64,000 bases of DNA from Strongylocentrotus droebachiensis (lineage: Eukaryota; Echinodermata; Echinoidea; Camarodonta; Strongylocentrotidae), in the NCBI GenBank assembly GCA_035222895.1, contig JAVYIG010005305.1:1-64000 (forward strand), in the 5' to 3' direction. A program made the translations under genes and the position numbers. Positions 59,467 to 64,000 of this stretch are shown here, piece after piece (within the stretch, counting starts at the first letter, position 1; each line of letters opens with the position of its first letter). The notes beneath the pieces were generated by a model. The model was given only the letters and a program-made list of their open reading frames with translations. It was not told where the DNA came from and did not search any database.

Positions 59467-59583
59467 GAGATAATTCGTCCCTATTTTCACGAAGTGACGG
59501 TAGTGAATGAAAATCGCTTACAATTTGCGTGCGGATTTTCCTCACTACCATCACTTGGTGAAAATAGGTACGAATTATCTTTG
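59467..59583. repeat. 117-bp hairpin
   Basis: AGATAATTCG, CTATTTTCAC and GTAGTGA on the left pair with TCACTAC, GTGAAAATAG and CGAATTATCT on the right. Small fold-back, downstream of MMP-C. Confidence 0.7.
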
Positions 59584-59589
59584 AAGTGC

Positions 59590-59881
59590 AGAAAGATATT
59601 GTGTGCCCTTTCGTTTTGTTTTTAAAGAAAACACAATTTTCGAAATTTTATTTCATTTCATGAGAATCGGTAACTATAGTTATAAGATGATTTCCAAATC
59701 ACTAATGAGACATAGGTAATGAAATAATAGTCCCCTTATTAATGTTGTTATTCGAACAAAAGCGTATAATTACTCTTCTCTCTTGCTGACATCTCTCCGC
59801 CCTCCTCTTCCACATTCCTTCACTTTTCTCCTCCTCCCCCCCCCCCTCTCTCTCTCTCTTTCTCTCTTTGTAACTCTCTCG

Positions 59882-59927
<46 letters not shown>

Positions 59928-61020
59928 TATTCATGTGATTTTCATAAAATCTCTAATTAGCTTTTAATGCCCATTAACAGATTTCAAACAGGCCTGTAAG
60001 AATTGTAGATAGATATATTGCTAATGTAATTTCCCCTGTTTTCCCCCAAAAAAATGTACATCTCGTTATCTATATTTGTAACTCATCCAGAATTTGATAA
60101 AAATAATTATTTTACTTAATAAATTGTTTGTGAAATTTGTTACGTTTATGATAACATAAAGATAGAAATAAATGCATCTGTATGTATATCATTGGACTTT
60201 ATTTGTCATTTAATCATCATTCTGTTTTATTATAGTTGCATCCAATTGGTGTAATTTAATTCATAGGCAGTTCCATGGCAAAAAAGACCGATGGAAAGGG
60301 TTAAGCATTAAGAAAATGTACACATTATAAATTGGGAAGAGGATAGACAAATAGAGAGAGAGAAACGAAAGGAAAGATAGTTGGTATAAAAAAAGTTACA
60401 AAAAAGAAAACGAGAGAAAAAAGGGAGAGAGGGAGATTAAGATGAAAAGTGCAAGGTTACCTCAGAACTAATAAAGTAGTAGCCCTCATTACTCACTGCT
60501 ATCCACGGGAGTTGAGATTTTCTATGAACGGTTTTATTCTAAATTGTATCAGGTAAAAAAAAATCACAACTTAAACAAATCCTTTATCTGATTTTTATAT
60601 CTGATTTTACTCATATTTCCACTTATCTGGGGCCTGTTTTAAGTAATTTATTCTGTCATAAAATCAATCTCACAAAGTCATTTTGTCACGAAATAAATCG
60701 CACAAAGTGATTTTCTCCACGGAATCAACTGTCCATGGAATCACTATTGAGATTGATTTTGTCAAACCAGGAAGTGATTTTGAGAATTATCGTATCCAAC
60801 TTAAAGCATCATATTATATACATGTACCTCAAATTTAACATACACAAAAGAATTACGTCCCAGTTTGATATGTAAACTAACCTATTGTTTAACACAAATT
60901 TATTTCGATCTACAAATACCCCAACGTTTTTTCAAGTTGGGAGCATGGCAAATGACTTTAGATTACTCTCTGGCATGGCTCCAAAAGGGGCACCTGAAAT
61001 GGGCGGGTAGGAAGCATGAC
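59590..61020. other. 3' intergenic region after MMP-C
   Basis: Contains a C-run and CT tract at 59837..59870 and a (TA)n tract at 59885..59922. No gene recognised. Confidence 0.5.
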
Positions 61021-61023
61021 ATT

Positions 61024-61052
61024 GAGAGAGAGAGAGAGAGAGACAGAGAGAC

Positions 61053-61088
<36 letters not shown>
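61024..61088. repeat. (GA)n with GACA interruptions
   Basis: GA microsatellite with three evenly spaced ACAGAG interruptions. Confidence 0.95.
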
Positions 61089-61414
61089 CAGGAAAATATA
61101 CATACATGTACATTACATGTATAAAAAGATCATTTTAAGACCTAACGAGAGTAAATTAGTCTCATCAAAGTTATGATCATGCATTATAACGTTATAATGA
61201 AGAGGGAAAAGTGAGAGACGGAATAAAAGGGGATGGTTTAGCTTTTAATATCCCATAGTTTATACATGAGTTTCGGTCAATGAAAGTTATGAAACCATTT
61301 GGCTTCTGAGAATCTTTTACTCACTTAGTCAAAAGTCTTTAGGGGGTGTCAGTAAATGGGGAACTATTATTCAAAAACAACCTCTGCATGAATGAAGTAA
61401 GCGATGCAGCTTAT

Positions 61415-61775
61415 ATATACCTCTACCACTACCTCTACCACGTACCATCCTACTCCAACTGCCAATCCCCCTACTAGTATATTACCTTCCAACCCTTTCT
61501 TCTATCCTACATCTTCTGATACCCTAGCTCTACCATTACTCTACCTATACCACTACCTCTACTACGCACCTTCCTACCTCTACCACGTACCATCCTACCC
61601 CAACTGCCAATCCTGCCTCTACTACCTTCCAACCCATTATTCTACCCTACATCTTCTGCTACCCTACCTCTACCTCAACCCTTCCTCTACCACCCCTTTA
61701 CCTCTACTACCAACCTACCTCCACTACCATCCTTTCTCTACTACCATCTTATCGCTACTATACCTTCTTCTATCT
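61415..61775. repeat. degenerate (CTACCTCTACCA)n pyrimidine-rich minisatellite
   Basis: About 360 bp of CTACCTCTACCAC-like units with CCTACATCTTCTG and CCAACTGCCAATCC recurring. The Pro/Thr/Tyr/Leu-rich open frame over it follows from the repeat. Confidence 0.85.
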
Positions 61776-61779
61776 GGTT

Positions 61780-62540
61780 TGACAAAAAACTCAATCAATC
61801 CGTGGACAAAATCACTCGTGGGTGTGATTGTTGTATTGACAAATAATTTCCCTTCAAACGGGGGAGGGGGGGGGGAACTTATCGCACCGACGATCAGGCA
61901 TCACAACACTTGTAGAATGAACGGTGTACTGAAGCGAGAACAAATAAACATAAGTTAATATTATTGTCATGTCACGATGACCAGTCGAAACCAATCACTT
62001 TATGATGCCCATGTTTAGAAGAATAAGGTCACGTGGTATTACACGGACGCAAATCAATTCAGGCAGTGGTGATTCTCCTTTTATAAACGCTTTAATTTCG
62101 ACCCTGTATTGATTATTTATCATTGATTTTTGTAAGCCGTTGAATGGGGTGAGGTACTGAAGGGGGTTGCCATCGTATGCTGGATATACATTCGCCAATG
62201 ATAATATTAAAGAATGCCAATTGGTCGTATTCGAGGACGCAAAACGAAATGTCTAGACAACGTATCGGTCACACCTCCACACCGACATATTCTTAGCCGT
62301 TGGTAGTCCAGATTCAGTCCGTTCGTTCTTTTTATCCCCCACACACAGCGCGGTCTCTCCACTGATCGCGCAATCCCCAAATTTTCGTCCACACGAACGT
62401 CCACACGTATTCAGGACCCAGATTTAGAGGAATGGCTAGGTATACTTTCAACGTTGAGGGTGTGTTATTTTATCAGCTGATTGGGTACGCTAAACGAAAA
62501 CGGTACAGAGGCTGGACTAAGCCGTTGGGCGTTATATCAC
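61780..62540. other. intergenic, no gene seen
   Basis: Contains a G run at about 61861..61874 and one copy (62020..62110) of a direct repeat shared with 63078..63165. Confidence 0.5.
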
Positions 62541-62848
62541 AATAGGCCATTTTCGTAATGTAACCAAATTTAATGCATACGTGTCAGTGAAGTGCCTCGA
62601 TATGAGCTATTTCATTCACCTGATAAGAATATAGTATTTTAATAGACGGAATCCGAACTGCATACATTAGTTGTTGCCAGGAAGGACGAAAATGATGGCT
62701 TGAACTACCTAGCAATACTTATTATATGCAGTTTGCATTCTGACTATTGAAATACAATTATTCTTATCAGCTGAATGAAATAATATGTATTGAGGCACTT
62801 CACAAAGACTTATGTATTAGCTCTGGTTACATTACGAAAATGGCCTAT
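62541..62848. mobile_element. inverted-repeat element (AATAGGCCATTTTCG family)
   Basis: AATAGGCCATTTTCGTAATG at the left pairs with CATTACGAAAATGGCCTATT at the right. Inner parts such as TGATAAGAAT/ATTCTTATCA also pair. About 308 bp, non-coding. Confidence 0.8.
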
Positions 62849-62899
62849 TCTGTTTGGTCCCCTGTCGATCTGAAATCGGTAGCAGTGGTGTGACTGAGG

Positions 62900-63047
62900 T
62901 ATTAGGGACTTTTAGATTCTGCACGACGAGAACGTGGACTGCCCTATTGAGGCAATGTGACGTCACTGCCAGTGCCTTAAAAGGACGTCACATTGTCTTA
63001 AAAGGGCAGTCCACGTTCAGTCCACGCAAATCTAAAAGTCCCTATTA
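62900..63047. mobile_element. inverted-repeat element (TAGGGACTTTTAGA family)
   Basis: TAGGGACTTTTAGATT pairs with AATCTAAAAGTCCCTA (one mismatch zone inward). CGTGGACTGCCC and CAATGTGACGTC also have inverted partners, making a near-complete 148-bp hairpin. It lies 50 bp after the previous element. Confidence 0.8.
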
Positions 63048-63049
63048 TA

Positions 63050-63695
63050 CTTCACGAGATACATCTCATAGAAATAAAGAATGAGATCACGTGGTATTGC
63101 ACACACGTGATTTCCATTCAAACACTGATAATTCTCCTTTTGTAAACATTTACTTCGACCTTCCAACCCCGATCCTCTCTTGTATGGGCTACAATGTAGA
63201 ATAGGCAAACACACTTTTGAGAGGTATTATGCAACCAGTCAATAATGCATTACGCTTATATATCGAACCTATAATTCAAACGAATGCGTTTGGATACTGC
63301 CTCAATTAATCCCGACATGATTAAGGCAATGCAGTTTCTGAGTTTACTTCAAATGACTGCAGTTATACGGACGTTTAAGCGCTGATCTTTAGAAGTGTGG
63401 TAAGCATTGACATGAACTTTCTCTTTAGTGTGATTCTTTAAATCATCCACGCACGCGTAGTAGAATGATAATCATTATGAATAATGCTCACTAGGAACTA
63501 AGAATGTAAAAATGATTTTTTTTTTTTTTTTTTTTTTTTACGATGGGAATCACCATATGGGATGATGGAAAGCAAGATAATAGTGACAAAGTGGGTTTAC
63601 TAATAATCGGAACGGTAGTCATAGTAGCCTATCCGATATGCGTCGGGCTTTACAAGTAATCTAATCGCGTTTATATGGAGAGTAACATCGGCCCG
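63050..63695. other. intergenic, no gene seen
   Basis: Contains the second copy of the TCACGTGGTATT direct repeat at 63078..63165 and a poly-T run at 63518..63539. Confidence 0.5.
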
Positions 63696-63701
63696 CTCAG
63701 C

Positions 63702-64000
63702 CCGAGCGCCTATCACCACTGGTTCATGCGAAAAGTTTTATTTTCTTTTATGTACCATGTTTCGTTCGTAGAAAATCTACGAACCCCCTGCAAAGCTCTT
63801 TCGTGAATATTTATGTAGCATGGACCAAAATAGGCCAATAAGCGATGGGGAACGCGGAAATGATATTTGATTGGTTGAATCAAAGTGATCGATCACCAAA
63901 TAAGGCTAGTCTTATGAATCATGCATGAGAATACGCTCGTCACACATACGATACACATATATGAATAATGATGAATTGACCAGTGATGATAGGCGCTCGG
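63702..64000. mobile_element. inverted-repeat element reaching the window end
   Basis: CCGAGCGCCTATCACCACTG (63702) pairs with CAGTGATGATAGGCGCTCGG, which ends exactly at 64000. At least 299 bp; the outer flank on the right is not visible. Confidence 0.7.

Overview
The window looks like AT-rich, repeat-laden genomic DNA from a marine deuterostome invertebrate. An echinoderm such as a sea urchin is the best guess, at moderate confidence. The reasons are large introns with GT-AG splice sites, abundant GA/GT/trinucleotide microsatellites, many small inverted-repeat transposons, tRNA-derived SINEs, a DIRS-like reverse transcriptase scrap, and a tandem expansion of matrix metalloproteinase (MMP) genes. 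The species cannot be named from sequence alone.

The only convincing protein-coding genes are three MMP genes in tandem, all on the + strand. MMP-A (before position 1 to 3476) is cut by the window start, so only its last five exons are visible. MMP-B (18313..32359, 8 exons, 579 aa) and MMP-C (38220..59109, 8 exons, 573 aa) are complete. In B and C the order is signal peptide with a Q/Y/acidic-rich stretch, PGBD-like propeptide, an unusual cysteine switch (RCGN without its flanking prolines), a furin site RKRR, a catalytic domain with [12 protein letters not shown] and Met-turn, a proline-rich hinge, a four-bladed hemopexin domain closed by two cysteines, and a hydrophobic GPI-anchor-like tail. 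They are therefore predicted to be furin-activated proteases tethered to the cell surface. B and C share identical lengths for five exons and are younger paralogues of each other. A has more canonical hemopexin blades and a polyglycine hinge.

A conserved block of about 110 bp lies about 520-620 bp upstream of both the B and C start codons at matching spacing. It is the best candidate shared promoter.

The space between exons is mostly mobile and simple repeats. It holds four TTAA-flanked inverted-repeat elements (2302, 24403, 34727, 55659) and a 1.05-kb near-palindrome with TA target sites (11445..12493). A nest of elements fills intron 6 of MMP-C, including two tandem copies of an element built from 10-bp-phased TTACG/CGTAA words. 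A 117-bp higher-order tandem repeat lies at 16551..16970. A 3-kb zone in intron 1 of MMP-C carries eight copies of the 16-mer TGTAACGTCCGAAACA in both orientations. The last 2 kb hold several short fold-back elements. The 16-mer zone and the decamer-phased elements are the least explained structures in the window.
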